A DNA stretch of 20,051 nt from Basidiobolus meristosporus CBS 931.73. Taxonomy: Eukaryota; Basidiobolomycota; Basidiobolomycetes; Basidiobolales; Basidiobolaceae. Each line of letters opens with the position of its first letter. The first letter of the stretch is position 1. Where the stretch lies: assembly GCA_002104905.1 (NCBI GenBank), contig MCFE01001013.1, forward strand, positions 1 through 20,051, written 5' to 3'. This document shows positions 1 through 9,078 of the stretch, in pieces. Made by a program: the position numbers and the translations under genes. The notes under the pieces are model-generated. The model had not been told where the DNA came from. It made no database searches and saw nothing but the letters and a program-made list of their open reading frames with translations.

Positions 1-213
1 CTGAAAAATAAAGGAGAGCCTCTCTTTCCAGAATCTCCACACTACAATTACAAGTTTAAAGGTTATAAGACTTCCCCTGCATCACTTGCATTCTTGAGTA
101 TTCTTACTTTGATTAGTACTACATCAGTAACAAGACTGCAAAGCTCACAAGAATTCAAGCTAAGTTCTACAATAAAGTACCACTTTTCTGTTGGAAAAGC
201 CCCCTCTAATAAA
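1..213. other. AT-rich stretch without a recognised gene
   Basis: No convincing reading frame, RNA gene or repeat boundary is visible. It leads into the CCCCTTTA array and belongs to the AT-rich, mobile-element half of the window. A CACTACAA string near position 38 resembles the first bases of CACTA elements but has no partner that I could find. Confidence 0.4.
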
Positions 214-428
214 CCCCTTTACATTAAAGACACCCCTTTAGATACCCCTTTAGTCTGAAGACCCCTTTAAGAAAATCCTTTACTCTAAAGAAGCCCCTTT
301 AGGTACCCCTTAAGTGTGAAGTCCACTTTAGAGACCACTACAAGAAGCCCCTTTACTCTGAAGACACCCCTTTAGGTCTAAGGACCCATTTAGAGACTTC
401 TACAACACATCCCTTTAGGTTAAAGGGG
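214..428. repeat. Degenerate CCCCTTTA-type short repeat array
   Basis: The octamer CCCCTTTA or a one-base variant recurs about ten times in roughly 215 bases, often followed by a variable GTCTGAAGA or CTCTGAAGAC spacer. The array ends with CCCTTTAGGTTAAAGGG, an inverted pair of the same motif that could form a hairpin. Short clustered repeats next to element ends are typical of the subterminal regions of CACTA transposons, where the accessory protein binds. That reading is inference. It could also be a simple minisatellite. Confidence 0.6.
336..355 (+). repeat. Possible CACTA-element terminus
   Basis: The sequence CACTACAAGAAGCCCCTTTA begins with the CACTACAAGAA string found at the terminal inverted repeats of En/Spm-type CACTA elements, and it lies inside the CCCCTTTA array. 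A matching inverted terminus ending in CTTGTAGTG was not found in the window, so the element end is unproven. CCCCTTTA repeats on both sides of this point also argue for caution. Confidence 0.3.
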
Positions 429-741
429 AGCTCAGAATTTCCATATTAGGAAATATTTTCTCAGAAAGGAAAGTGACCTACAGATAAGGAAAAGTTACTA
501 TAAAATAAAATAAGCCCATTAGTCAACAGAAGGTCAGAGCACTGCTGTAGAAGTGAGAAACACTGCCTATAGTATATTTTGAGCCTAAGATCAAGGATAT
601 TAGTGAAGATTATATCTTCTAATGGTACATCAAAGTCCCAATTAACTATTTCAGTATTAGCATACTGAAAGTTGTTGTATATTTCTGATTAGCCTCTACT
701 TTGTAGAACAAGTCCCAAACTAATCATAATACAACACAACA
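429..741. other. Unassigned AT-rich spacer before repeat copy 1
   Basis: I see no gene here. A short interrupted palindrome, GAAGATTATATCTTC, lies near 606-620. Similarity to the second repeat copy begins only at about 742, so this stretch is outside the shared unit. Confidence 0.4.
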
Positions 742-1171
742 GAAGGAACTCAAGTAGCTCAATGTCACAGCCAGGAATTGAGCCATCTCCCAATGTAACA
801 GCAGAGGAACACCATACAGTCTTTGAAGCACAACAACAGTGCCCAAAGATAAAGCCCACTGAAAAACCTATCACAGTGTGGGAGGGAGACAATGTGGTGT
901 TTATACCAAAGCCTAAAATCAAAAGACATTGAAGATCTGTAAAGCCATTGAGTGCAATAATGAAGAGTGGGCTAATATTCAAGAAGCTGTCAGAAGTCTA
1001 GCATGCCATCACCTTAAGGCCAGCATACCATGGGACCATCAGGAACTTGATGCCAAGCAGAATGCACTTGACTTGTTCCATGAGCATTATTCTGGATTCA
1101 AATGGGCAAACAGATTTTGGGCCAGCATTGGTATGCTAAGAAAGTATCTTAAGAATAGCAGAAACTATTGA
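742..1171 (+). pseudogene. 5'-truncated remnant of unknown frame A, copy 1
   Basis: This corresponds to the last two thirds of the frame starting at 6437. The readable tail (from about 929) contains the conserved stretch CNNEEWANIQEAV and ends with YLKNSRNY followed by TGA at the same place as in copy 2. Copy 1 has TGG (Trp) in NNEEW where copy 2 has a TAG stop, so the frame once ran through. A one-base shift near 915-930 separates the upstream part (reading MSQPGIEPSPNVTAEEH) from this tail. No known domain was recognised. Confidence 0.6.
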
Positions 1172-1187
1172 AGGCAGAAAAACAAGG

Positions 1188-1921
1188 GTGCCATGGCTAA
1201 AAACTAGCAGCTTCCTCAAGAGCCTGTTACAAGCAAGGCCTGAAAGCTCCAGACAAGTGTCAAAGAGATGTCAGGTAGCCAGAAGTGTGCCAGTTAGGGA
1301 CAAGCAGGCAGACACAGATGCACCAGTGCAACATTTATCAAGGAAAAAGCATAGTACCACTCAAGAAGCACCCAGTCAAAGTAGCAGTGATGGACCTGGC
1401 AGTCATAAAAACCAGCCACTTTTACAGGAGCTTGTCACAACTACGGTTGAGAGCTCAAAACATGCAGAAAAGAAACATCAGGTTGCCAGAAGAGTGCCAG
1501 CAAGAGACAAGCAGGCCAAAGCAGATGCATCAGAGCAGAGTTTATCTAGTAGAAGCTGTGGTTCTTTACAAGAAGCACTCAGACAAAGTAGCAGTGAATG
1601 ACCTGACAGTGATAAAGGAAAAGGTAAAGGGAAAAATGTCTACCCAAGCCTGAGACAGGGAGGCATGCAAAAAAACTGCAGTTCTTGCCAGTTAACACCG
1701 TAAGCCTAGAGCAGACCAAATCCCATCATAGCTAAGAAGAATTACCAACAAGAAAACAGCTGTTTTCACAGGAGTTGGAAGCTCAGCCTGTTGAGCTACA
1801 CCCCAGCAAGGTGGATGAATTTGCTGAAAAAGGCAATTTGTCTACCACAGCCTGCACATCCTCCATTGTTTACAGAGTGGAGATCCCATTGACCGACAAG
1901 GCTACAATATCAAGAGCTTGA
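1188..1921 (+). pseudogene. Remnant of unknown frame B, copy 1 (basic, Ser/Gln-rich repeat protein)
   Basis: An open stretch from 1188 to 1601 encodes a Lys/Arg/Ser/Gln-rich sequence with two tandem related units of about 69 residues. The first runs roughly from SSRQVSKRCQVAR to SSSDGPGS and the second from SSKHAEKKHQVAR to SSSE. Unlike copy 2, there is no frameshift between the two units here, but a TGA at 1599-1601 interrupts just before DSDKGKGKGK. The low-complexity, strongly charged character suggests a nucleic-acid-binding or disordered protein, which is inference. It ends near the SRA-stop region that is conserved with copy 2. Where translation starts is uncertain. Confidence 0.5.
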
Positions 1922-1933
1922 AAGACTATCACT

Positions 1934-2314
1934 ATGCCTTCAATGGAATTTTGGAACATTAGTTGGCATACCAAGAGGTTGCAGCACTTCTTCAAGAGCA
2001 GTGCTCAAGAAAACACACTGGAATATTGCAAGGATTTATTGCAAAGACTGGCATATGAGGTGCTAGACCTTGCAGTGCTGACTGAAGACCAGGATGTGTG
2101 GGAACCAGTAAATGAACAGTGGCATAAAGCCATTGGGTTCCTGCCAAAGTTGTGGAACCAGAGTGTTACAGCAGAAATACTTATTGAGTGGTGGGTTTTA
2201 GTGGTATTACTTGTTGAGTGTGGGGTTGGGCTTAGAGTTAGTGTAGGGTATAGGGACTTGTATAGGTCAATACAATTGGTGATTGAGGTACAACTGAAGT
2301 CTCAACAGATATAA
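1934..2314 (+). pseudogene. Unknown frame C, copy 1 (readable, likely lost its normal stop)
   Basis: This 126-residue frame starts MPSMEFWN and includes a tryptophan-rich stretch (DVWEPVNEQWHKAIGF, then LWNQSVTAEILIEW). In copy 2 the corresponding frame ends right after LIEW with TGA. Here the codon is TGG, and translation runs on for about 40 further residues of unrelated composition, so the natural stop has probably been lost. Copy 2 has an internal TAG near its start where copy 1 reads on. Such complementary lesions indicate an ancestral protein of about 86 residues. No family was recognised. It may instead be the last exon of a larger gene made of frames A to C. Confidence 0.45.
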
Positions 2315-2641
2315 ATAAATTCATATGCATGAAAAGTAAGAGAAACAGTTGAGTCAGGAAGCAAGGAGTGTGAAAAAGAGGCAATAGCCAATCAATGCAC
2401 ACAAATGTAGGAGGTGATAGAGTGTCTGGGATCAGAAAGTGAGCAAATTGGCAGGGAACTAATCAAAAGCCACTTATACATTGTTGTGATGAGAATTTTG
2501 ACTGTTTTTTGTGAAATCTAGGGTGCAACTATTTTTCAGCAGTCTCTGGAGAGTATCCTGAAGGGATCAGTACCTCTTTGTCACAGGACTTTAACCTTAT
2601 GATGGCCTTTTGATGGGATCATTTCAATAATTTTTCACAGG

Positions 2642-3339
2642 TTTACACATGACTGCAGAGTACCTAGTGTAAATAGCTACCAACTGAGGACAGCAGCACT
2701 ACCTAAATGAAGTAACCAATTGAACTTATCCCAAGATTAAGATTGAGTTTGGGGGGTCATACTAGTAAGTATCATACCAGTTTAGAGCCTATCAAGTTGG
2801 CTTCAGTCTCAACAGCCAACAGAACTTTTACTTAGCCAGTCACATTACTCAGCCAGGAATACCCTATGAAAAATAGTTTGGTCCTGTGGGTGGATCTGAT
2901 CCGGATCATCCGTCAAGATCCCATTCAGAGACCGTCATAATAACAGCAGCTTGGAATTAGTGACCCTCCTGACAATCTTATAACAAGATCATGATGGTGA
3001 TTTGCAAATTTTACAGCCAATTAAAGGGATAAAACTTGGCAATTTTTGATTGGTGCTGTGACAATATTCACATGTTATTGTTGCGGTCTTTCAGCGCTCT
3101 ATTACTATTTTAAGTGGATCCAGTTGGCCAGGACTTCCAATTGCCTTATATGGCAAGAAACTTGACAGTATTTTGACGGCCTCACAGCAAGATTCTGATG
3201 GCTTTTTTTTGGCAGTACAATGGCATGCTGCTGGTTATGTATAATGCTACTATACCAATTTAACAAATGGTATTTCCCTTTTCTACCTCCCCTTGTGCAA
3301 TTCATATATTCCACTGTAGAATCACCTTTCTTTATTTGC
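2642..3339. other. Gap without recognised gene between repeat copy 1 and transposase remnant
   Basis: Sequence here matches neither repeat copy 2 nor a recognisable protein. The only local structure noted is a 12-base perfect palindrome, TGATCCGGATCA, at 2897-2908. An 80-residue minus-strand frame at 3105-3347 has no feature arguing that it is real. The 3' side of a DNA transposon carrying the transposase may lie here, but I could not find an end. Confidence 0.4.
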
Positions 3340-6170
3340 TTACCCACTACTACCTTGGGTATTCCACATATAGTTTAAATCAAAAAAAACTATGACCTCC
3401 TGCTTACTAATCTCTACAAATGCGCACACCTGCCGCAATTGACATACTTCTATCACCTCAACTTTACGGCTTTTTAGTGTGATACTTGCAAAGTTGCCAC
3501 ATACCTTGTACTGCTGGTAGCATATACATCTTGCAAACATATGCTTGGTTGTTGCCACTTCTGCCATGAATACCTCCTGAATATTGGCAAAGAACATTAT
3601 GGTATTTAGTTGATATATTCCTTCTCCTGGCTGGACTCTAGTCCCCCTTATGGGTGCACTCTGGCTCCTATTTGTGTGAATTCTGTATTGAATGGTATAG
3701 AAACCAGCTTGTGACCAAGAGAAACCTGGCATACTTTGGTAATATTGACATAATAAGAGTTAGTTGCTTATTGCACCCAATCTTGGTATTTAGCCAATAT
3801 ATTCCTTCTCCCTGCTGGATTCTAGTACCCCTTATAGGTGTGCTCTGGCTTTTGTTTGTGTGAATTCTGTATTGAATGGTGTAGAAGTTGGCTTGTGACC
3901 ACAAGAAATCTGGCATATCTTGGTGGAGTTTTCCTGATAAAGATTAGTTGCTTGTTGCACCCAACCCAACTTTGCATTACTTAACTGATTACCCACGCAT
4001 TGGGGCTGCTTAGCTTCTTAATGCCATAGGCATAGGTGTCTCCATGTGCACATTTGTCCTCAGTATTTTCCAACTCTTTCTGGCTGTCCTCCTTGTGCCA
4101 ACATGTCACATCCATGATGGACTTGAAGGTAATATTCTTGATGAGATTGGGATATGGTAGTACCTGCAACTTGACTTGTTGTCCTATCTCCCCACACATC
4201 CACTCCATAGGAAACTCCCAAAAGGTGAAGCAAGGCCCAATATTCTCCACACACCATGCAAGATGGAGTAGAGAATGGATACAGTAGCTGCAGAGATCTA
4301 CATATTCAGCTTTATGTTTGTAGTATAGCCGCTCAAATCCCGTCACAAACTCCTCACACAACAGCTGTAAATGTGTCAAGTTGGCATTGGTGATCCACTT
4401 CTGGATAAATATTCCTACAATGTCCACATATGACTCCCAATGCTTCCAATGTACTCTTGGTAGGAATGGCTTCAGAACACCACTTGAATAAATACATATC
4501 CAGTTCATCCAGTCTTTGCATTTGTAGTGTTGCATATGTGTATGAATATTAATTGGAGCCTGTAAGAAGTACTTAGGGTAGCAGATACTCTGTAATATCT
4601 TGCCAATTTTTTGAAATTTCTCTGGTATCTCAAAGGGCTCATTTAGCTTGAAATGCCCCACGTACAACTTGGTCATCAGTATGGGGACATTGTTGAAAAG
4701 CAAATGCATTGCTCCCAGTGGAAAGCTTTTGCTCCAACAGATACCCTCTATCTTAAGTATCTCTGGTTTCTGATTGATTCCATATTCTGGCCAATGGCTT
4801 ATAGCTTGCCAACTTTGCTGCAATTGCATGCTTACTTCTGTACGTTCTCTCTGTGGAAAGATGATGTTCTTAGTGCCAGTGTTTGGGTAATAATAATGTG
4901 TGTGAGTTATGGAGTAAATCCCCTGGATCTCACACATTTGACAGCAATACCGTCCATTGTGCCCAGAAAAACCTGCTATCTTGCTGATGGCTGGGGTATC
5001 TCCAATGCAGAAAATACTATGTGCTTTTACATGACAGCCATTTACCATTATCCTGCTGGAAAGCATACAAAATTCATTCAGCAATGGATACAGGTAGCTA
5101 TCTAGGTTGGACGGTGATTTAGGCCCAGATACCAGTGAGACTACCATCAGATTATTGCTCTGATACTGTAAAATGGGCGGCAGATTCAGATTGATGAGAA
5201 TCAGTGGCCAGCAGGATTTGCTGGTAGAGTACTTGTTTAATGAGAATCCATCAAGTGCTAAAGCAATGGCATGATCATACATAACTTCAAAGTAGCCCTT
5301 GCTTCTTAGCTGTTTGTAATGTTTGCCATCAAATATATCGGATATGTTTGCGCTTGATTGATACTGAGTGCGGTACTGTATAGCTTTGCAATATTTGTCG
5401 GACTGCATCAGCTTCCTCAGATGGGGTATGACTGGAATATATCCGGAGTATGAACAATGTTTTCCCTCAATGGTGGTGGATTCCTGATAATTTGGACACA
5501 TTGCAATGGTAGCATTTTCAGATGCAAATGCCATGCAACTGTTAACACATGCTGGAATCAGGACAGTCTCTGGATCATATGTTGCCAGCCACATAATGGT
5601 TGTCCACTTGTACTATGTACATGGTAAGTTGCATCCTGGTATGATTTTGGCAAGAAGTAGTAATAAATCCTCAAAGCCCCCATTACGGATATTAGTGGAA
5701 ACACGCCACTTCTCTAGCCACAACTTCACATCATTCACCAGTAGATGGATTACTGGGCTTACTTGGCTCCATAGAGTATCCTTGGCATTTGTCTCAACAG
5801 GTGTTGTCTCATTGCATATAGGGATTTGACCAGGCTTGTACGTGGTACTGTGTTAGGGGAGATAGGCTCAAAATCCATCAGGGAACCTTCTTTGTTAGAG
5901 CTATCACTCTGCATGCCATATTCAGAAGGCTGAGGTGAGCCTAAAGGTGTCACAAACTCACCTGACCCAGTTTGCGCAAGGTGACAAAGACGGCCAGCTG
6001 CCAATATAGATGTATCAACTGGTCGGCAAGATAATGTTGGTACAGTAGTGACCAATGAATGGTCAAATATGACTTGGGTGGCAAAACACTGGTGGTGATC
6101 CTTGTAATACTTCCTATGCTGTCTGCGTACTTCATGGCTGAGAGGCTTGCCACAATAGCCACATGGTGTT
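3340..6170 (-). pseudogene. Tnp2-type (CACTA-like) transposase, broken
   Basis: Read on the minus strand, the protein begins near 6165 with a zinc-finger-like start, CGYCGKPLSHEVRRQHRKYY, typical of basidiomycete Tnp2 proteins, and is readable to about 5770. A frameshift leads to a segment with VNDVKLWLEKWRVSTNIRNG, then a TAG near 5622 interrupts before the long 537-residue block (5594-3981). That block holds the DGF motif (residue 115), the CWPLILINLNLPP stretch (128-140), the GPKSPSNLDS stretch (158-167) and SGHNGRYCCQMC (210-221), all hallmarks of the Tnp2 family of RNase H-like DNA transposases. A stop at 3981 is followed by a C-terminal piece (3732-3340) containing FMAEV. No in-frame ATG was found before the zinc finger; a TGA lies a few codons upstream. 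The element is therefore probably inactive on its own. Its product would cut and move element DNA in the nucleus. Confidence 0.85.
3601..3968. repeat. Two-copy tandem duplication, unit about 184 bases
   Basis: The segment 3601-3784 is repeated at 3785-3968: GGTATTTAG at 3601 recurs at 3785, TGTGTGAATTCTGTATTGAATGG is shared, and both units end in a TAGTTGCTT.TTGCACCCAA string. The copies differ at perhaps one base in ten, so the event is not recent. It lies inside the transposase 3' region and helps break the frame between the 537-residue block and the C-terminal piece. Confidence 0.85.
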
Positions 6171-6436
6171 TTTTCTCTTCACTTACAGCATTGAGTCAAA
6201 GTAGTCTTGTCCATGGGGCAAACAGTTTGACCTTCAACAATCTAACACTATTATATCACTTTTTGGTCAATACTCATGTGAACTTAAGACAGTCTTGTAT
6301 TTGAGACATTGCACCTACATGAATGTAAGATTCAATGATGACCCGCCATAGTAAGCATTATAAATAAAGTTGTGGCACCACATACACACGTATATGTAAC
6401 ACTATTTCCCCTTTGGTTTGACTCACTTTCATATAT
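6171..6436. promoter_or_regulatory. Divergent intergenic region between transposase and frame A
   Basis: About 270 bases separate the minus-strand transposase remnant from the plus-strand frame starting at 6437. The stretch is AT-rich, with a TATAAATAAA string near 6359 and CATATATATG immediately upstream of the start, so it could hold promoters for both. No conserved binding site was recognised. The arrangement matters because two divergent genes around a common spacer would fit a two-gene DNA transposon. Confidence 0.35.
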
Positions 6437-7363
6437 ATGCCGCCAAAAAATAAAGCAAAGTTGTCTGGTTCTCAACCAAACCCCATTGCAGATGGCAACA
6501 GAAGAACGGTTGGACAGCAGCTTGCTTTGACATTCAGTGCAACAAGCAGGGCTACATCCAAAAAAGGCCCTGTGGACAGTGTGCCCATTGAAGGTAATAA
6601 TGGGGACTCCTCAGGCTCTCAGTCAAGTAGGCAATTGAGAACCTCTGTGGAGCCACAAGCTGACTGTTATGCTCAGGCAGATGAGAATGTAGCAAACGCA
6701 GTACCCTCTGTTGAAGATCAGCAAGTGGCCATGATAACATCACCACCACCCATATTAGCAAGTATGTTGTCAGCTCATACCAATGCATTAATGAAGCAAT
6801 TAGGTGTAGTGGCTGATAGGATAGATGCAATGGCCCAGAGAAATCAGGAAGTAGTCCAGAAACAGGATGAGGGGATAATACATGTAGAGCAATCAATATC
6901 CCAGGTAGAGAAAGCAGTAACTTTGCTGCAAAGAAGGAACTCAAGTAGCTCAATGTCACAGCCAAGAATTGAGTCATTTCCTGATGTAACAGCAGAGGAG
7001 CACCATACAGTCTTTGAGGCACAACAACAGTGCCCAAAGATAAAGCCCACAGAAAAACCTATCATAGCATGGGAGGGAGACAATGTGGTGTTTATACCAA
7101 AGCCTAAAAATCAAAAGACATTGAAAATCTGTGAAGCTGTTGAGTGCAATAATGAAGAGTAGGCTAATATACAAGAGGCCATCAGAAGTCTATCACGCCA
7201 TCACCTTAAAGCCGGCATACCATGGGACCCTCAGGAACTCAAGGCCAAGCAGAATGCACTTGACTTGTTCCATGAGCATTATCCTGGATTCAAATGGGCA
7301 AACAGATTTTGGGCCAGCATTGGTATGCTAAGAAAGTATCTTAAGAATAGCAGAAACTATTGA
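6437..7363 (+). pseudogene. Unknown frame A, copy 2 (coiled-coil protein with premature stop)
   Basis: The frame opens at an ATG (MPPKNKAKLSGSQ) and would encode about 308 residues ending in YLKNSRNY, but a TAG at 7160-7162 cuts it to 241. Copy 1 has TGG there, so the TAG is a single-base lesion. The first 90 or so residues are Ser/Gln/Asn-rich and look disordered. Residues of about 115-165 have a heptad-like pattern (ALMKQLGVVADRIDAMAQR onward) suggesting a coiled coil. The C-terminal part after the stop is rich in aromatic residues and conserved between the copies (HEHYPGFKWANRFW). No Pfam-type domain was recognised. By position it could be an accessory protein of the adjacent Tnp2 element, comparable in role to TnpA of En/Spm; this is inference. 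Confidence 0.6.
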
Positions 7364-7384
7364 AGGCAGAAGAACAAGGGTGCC

Positions 7385-8112
7385 ATGGCTAAAAACCAGC
7401 GGCTTCCTCAAGAGCCCAGTACAAGCAGGGCCAAAAGCTCCAGACAAGTGTCAAAGAGATGTCAGGCAGCTGGAAGAGTGCCAATTAAGGACAAGCAGGC
7501 AGACATGGATGCACCAGCACAACATTTATCAAGGAAAAAGCATAGTACCACTCAAGAAGCACCCAGTCAAAGTAGCAGTGATGGACCTGGCAGTGATAAA
7601 AACCAGCCACTTTTACAGGAGCCCATCACAACTATGGTTGAGAGCTCAAAACAAGCTGAAAAAAATGTCAGGTTGCCAGAAGAGTGCCAGCAAGGGACAA
7701 GCAGGCCAAAACAGATGCGTCAGAGCAGAATTTATCCAGGAGAAAATGTAGTTCTTTACAAGAAGCACTCAGACAAAGTAGCAGTGAAAGACCTGGCAGT
7801 GATAAAGGAAAAGGTAAAGGGAAAAATGTCTACCCAAGCTTGAGACAGGGAGGCATGCAAAAAAAACTGCAGTTCTTGCCAATTAACACCGCAAGCCAGG
7901 AACGGACTGAATCCCATCATAGTCAAGAAGAATTACCAACAAGAAAACAGCTGTTTTCACAAGAGTTGGAAGTGCAGCCAGTTGAGCTACACTCCAGCAA
8001 GGTAGATGAGTTTGCTGAAAAAAGCAATTTTTCTACCACAGCCTCCACAGCCTCCATTGTTGACAGAGTGGAGATCCCACTGACAGACAAGGCTACAACA
8101 TCAAGAGCTTGA
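7385..8112 (+). pseudogene. Unknown frame B, copy 2 (repeat protein, frameshifted)
   Basis: A frame opening with MAKNQRLPQEPS runs to about 7690, where a one-base shift passes reading into the frame that continues to a TGA at 8110-8112. Joined, it would be about 240 residues, rich in Lys, Ser, Gln and Glu. It has two tandem units of about 69 residues followed by a GKGKGK tract and an acidic/Ser-rich tail. In copy 1 the two units are in one frame, which supports the frameshift being a lesion. No known domain was recognised. It may be a separate protein or an exon continuing frame A, since only 21 bases separate the frame A stop from this start. Confidence 0.5.
7400..7812 (+). repeat. Internal tandem duplication of about 206 bases within frame B
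   Basis: The segment from AGAGCCCAGTACAAGC (about 7411) to CCTGGCAGTGATAAA (7600) is repeated from AGAGCCCATCACAAC-like sequence (about 7618) to CCTGGCAGTGATAAA (7806). The offset is about 206-207 bases, close to 69 codons, so the duplication keeps frame. The same duplication is present in copy 1 (roughly 1210-1625), so it predates the 1.9-kb duplication. The two units have diverged strongly. Confidence 0.75.
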
Positions 8113-8124
8113 AAGACTATCACA

Positions 8125-8385
8125 ATGCCTTCAGTGGAGTTTTGGAACATTAATAGGAACACCTAGAGGTTGCAGCACTTCTTCAAGTGCAATGCTGAAG
8201 AAAACACACTGGAATATTGCAAGGATTTATTGCAAAGACTGGCAGATGAGGAGCTAGACCTTGCAGTACCAGCTGAAGACCAGGACGTGTGGGAACCAGT
8301 GAATGAACAGTGGCATAAAGCCGTTGGGTTCCCGCCAAAGTTGTGGAACCAGAGCGTTACAGCAGAAATACTTATTGAGTGGTGA
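8125..8385 (+). pseudogene. Unknown frame C, copy 2 (internal stop)
   Basis: The frame starts MPSVEFWN and would give 86 residues ending LIEW followed by TGA, but a TAG lies about 13 codons in, near 8164-8166. The rest is clearly conserved with copy 1: ENTLEYCKDLLQRLA, DVWEPVNEQWHKA and LWNQSVTAEILIEW. Conservation at the protein level between two independently decaying copies suggests it was coding. No family was recognised. Confidence 0.45.
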
Positions 8386-9078
8386 ATTTTAATGGAGTTA
8401 CTTGTTGAGTGTGGGATTGGGCTTAATGTTAGTGTAGGGTATAGAGATTTGTATAGGTCAATACAATTGGCAATTGAGGTACAACTGAAGTTTCAATGGA
8501 AATAAATCAATTTGTATGCATGAAAAGTAAGAGAAAAGGCTGAGTCAGGAAGTAAGGAGTGTGAAAAAGAGGCAATAGCCAATCAATTCACACAAACATA
8601 GGAGGCAATAGAGTGTCTGGGATCAGAAAGTGAGCAAATTGGCAGGAAACCAATCAAAAGCCACTTATACATTGTTGTGATGAGAAACTTTGACAAAATT
8701 TTTTGTGAAATCTGGGGTGCAATTATTTTTCAATGGTCTCTGGATGGAGTCCTGACAAGATCAGTACCTCTCAGTCACAGGACATTAACTTTGTGACGGC
8801 CTTTTGATGGGATCATCTCAAAAATTTTTCATAGGGATAATGAAGATCACTCTAGGTTTGGCCTTGTATCTGAGATACCATGGTCTTTACATATTATTAC
8901 CACTATGAATTGGAGGACCCACATTATTGATATCTTGAAAGATGACCAGACTGAATTGCAACTTGCTTTCATGTAGCAAGTGTAATACAAGTAAGCTGAC
9001 CAAGAGACAATTCTGCTGAGCACTTCAAAAGTATGTAAAAGCTCTCATGGCTGCACTACAATACAAAAGCCACACCCC
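8386..9078. other. 3' part of repeat copy 2 and unassigned sequence
   Basis: Bases 8386-8836 are the non-coding tail shared with copy 1 (2300-2641). Bases 8837-9078 have no recognisable gene and lead into the reverse transcriptase remnant. No LTR boundary or primer-binding site could be identified. Confidence 0.4.

Larger units (their letters stand above)
742..2641 (+). repeat. 1.9-kb dispersed repeat, copy 1
   Basis: This stretch aligns almost throughout with 6932-8836 in the same orientation. In one part compared by eye (about 963-1241 against 7154-7432) there are about 21 differences, around 16 of them transitions, so identity there is near 92-93%. Similarity starts abruptly inside the first unknown frame (compare 6437) and ends near the shared GATGGGATCAT and ATTTTTCA strings. 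Copy 1 is therefore truncated at its 5' side relative to copy 2. It carries remains of three consecutive reading frames of unknown function. Confidence 0.9.
6932..8836 (+). repeat. 1.9-kb dispersed repeat, copy 2
   Basis: This is the second copy of the unit at 742-2641, in direct orientation and displaced by about 6.19 kb. Similarity begins inside frame A and continues through frames B and C and about 450 bases of 3' non-coding sequence. It stops near 8836, where this copy runs into sequence leading to the gypsy remnant. No target-site duplication or terminal inverted repeat could be identified at the shared end. Confidence 0.9.

Noticed and set aside
214-428. CCCCTTTA array as telomeric repeats
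   Set aside because: Most fungal telomeres are TTAGGG/CCCTAA; the motif differs and spacing is irregular.
214-428. CRISPR-like array
   Set aside because: Repeats are short, degenerate and irregularly spaced, and the genome is eukaryotic.
2897-2908. Perfect palindrome TGATCCGGATCA
   Set aside because: It is isolated, short and without a neighbouring gene or repeat, so chance is likely.
3654-3863. 69-residue plus-strand frame
   Set aside because: It covers the 184-base tandem duplication antisense to the transposase remnant and has no independent support.
4653-5105. 150-residue plus-strand frame
   Set aside because: It lies opposite the well-supported transposase block and has no motif of its own.
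742-8836. The 1.9-kb direct repeats as LTRs of one retroelement
   Set aside because: They contain reading frames, have no TG...CA ends, and enclose a DNA transposase on the opposite strand rather than gag-pol.
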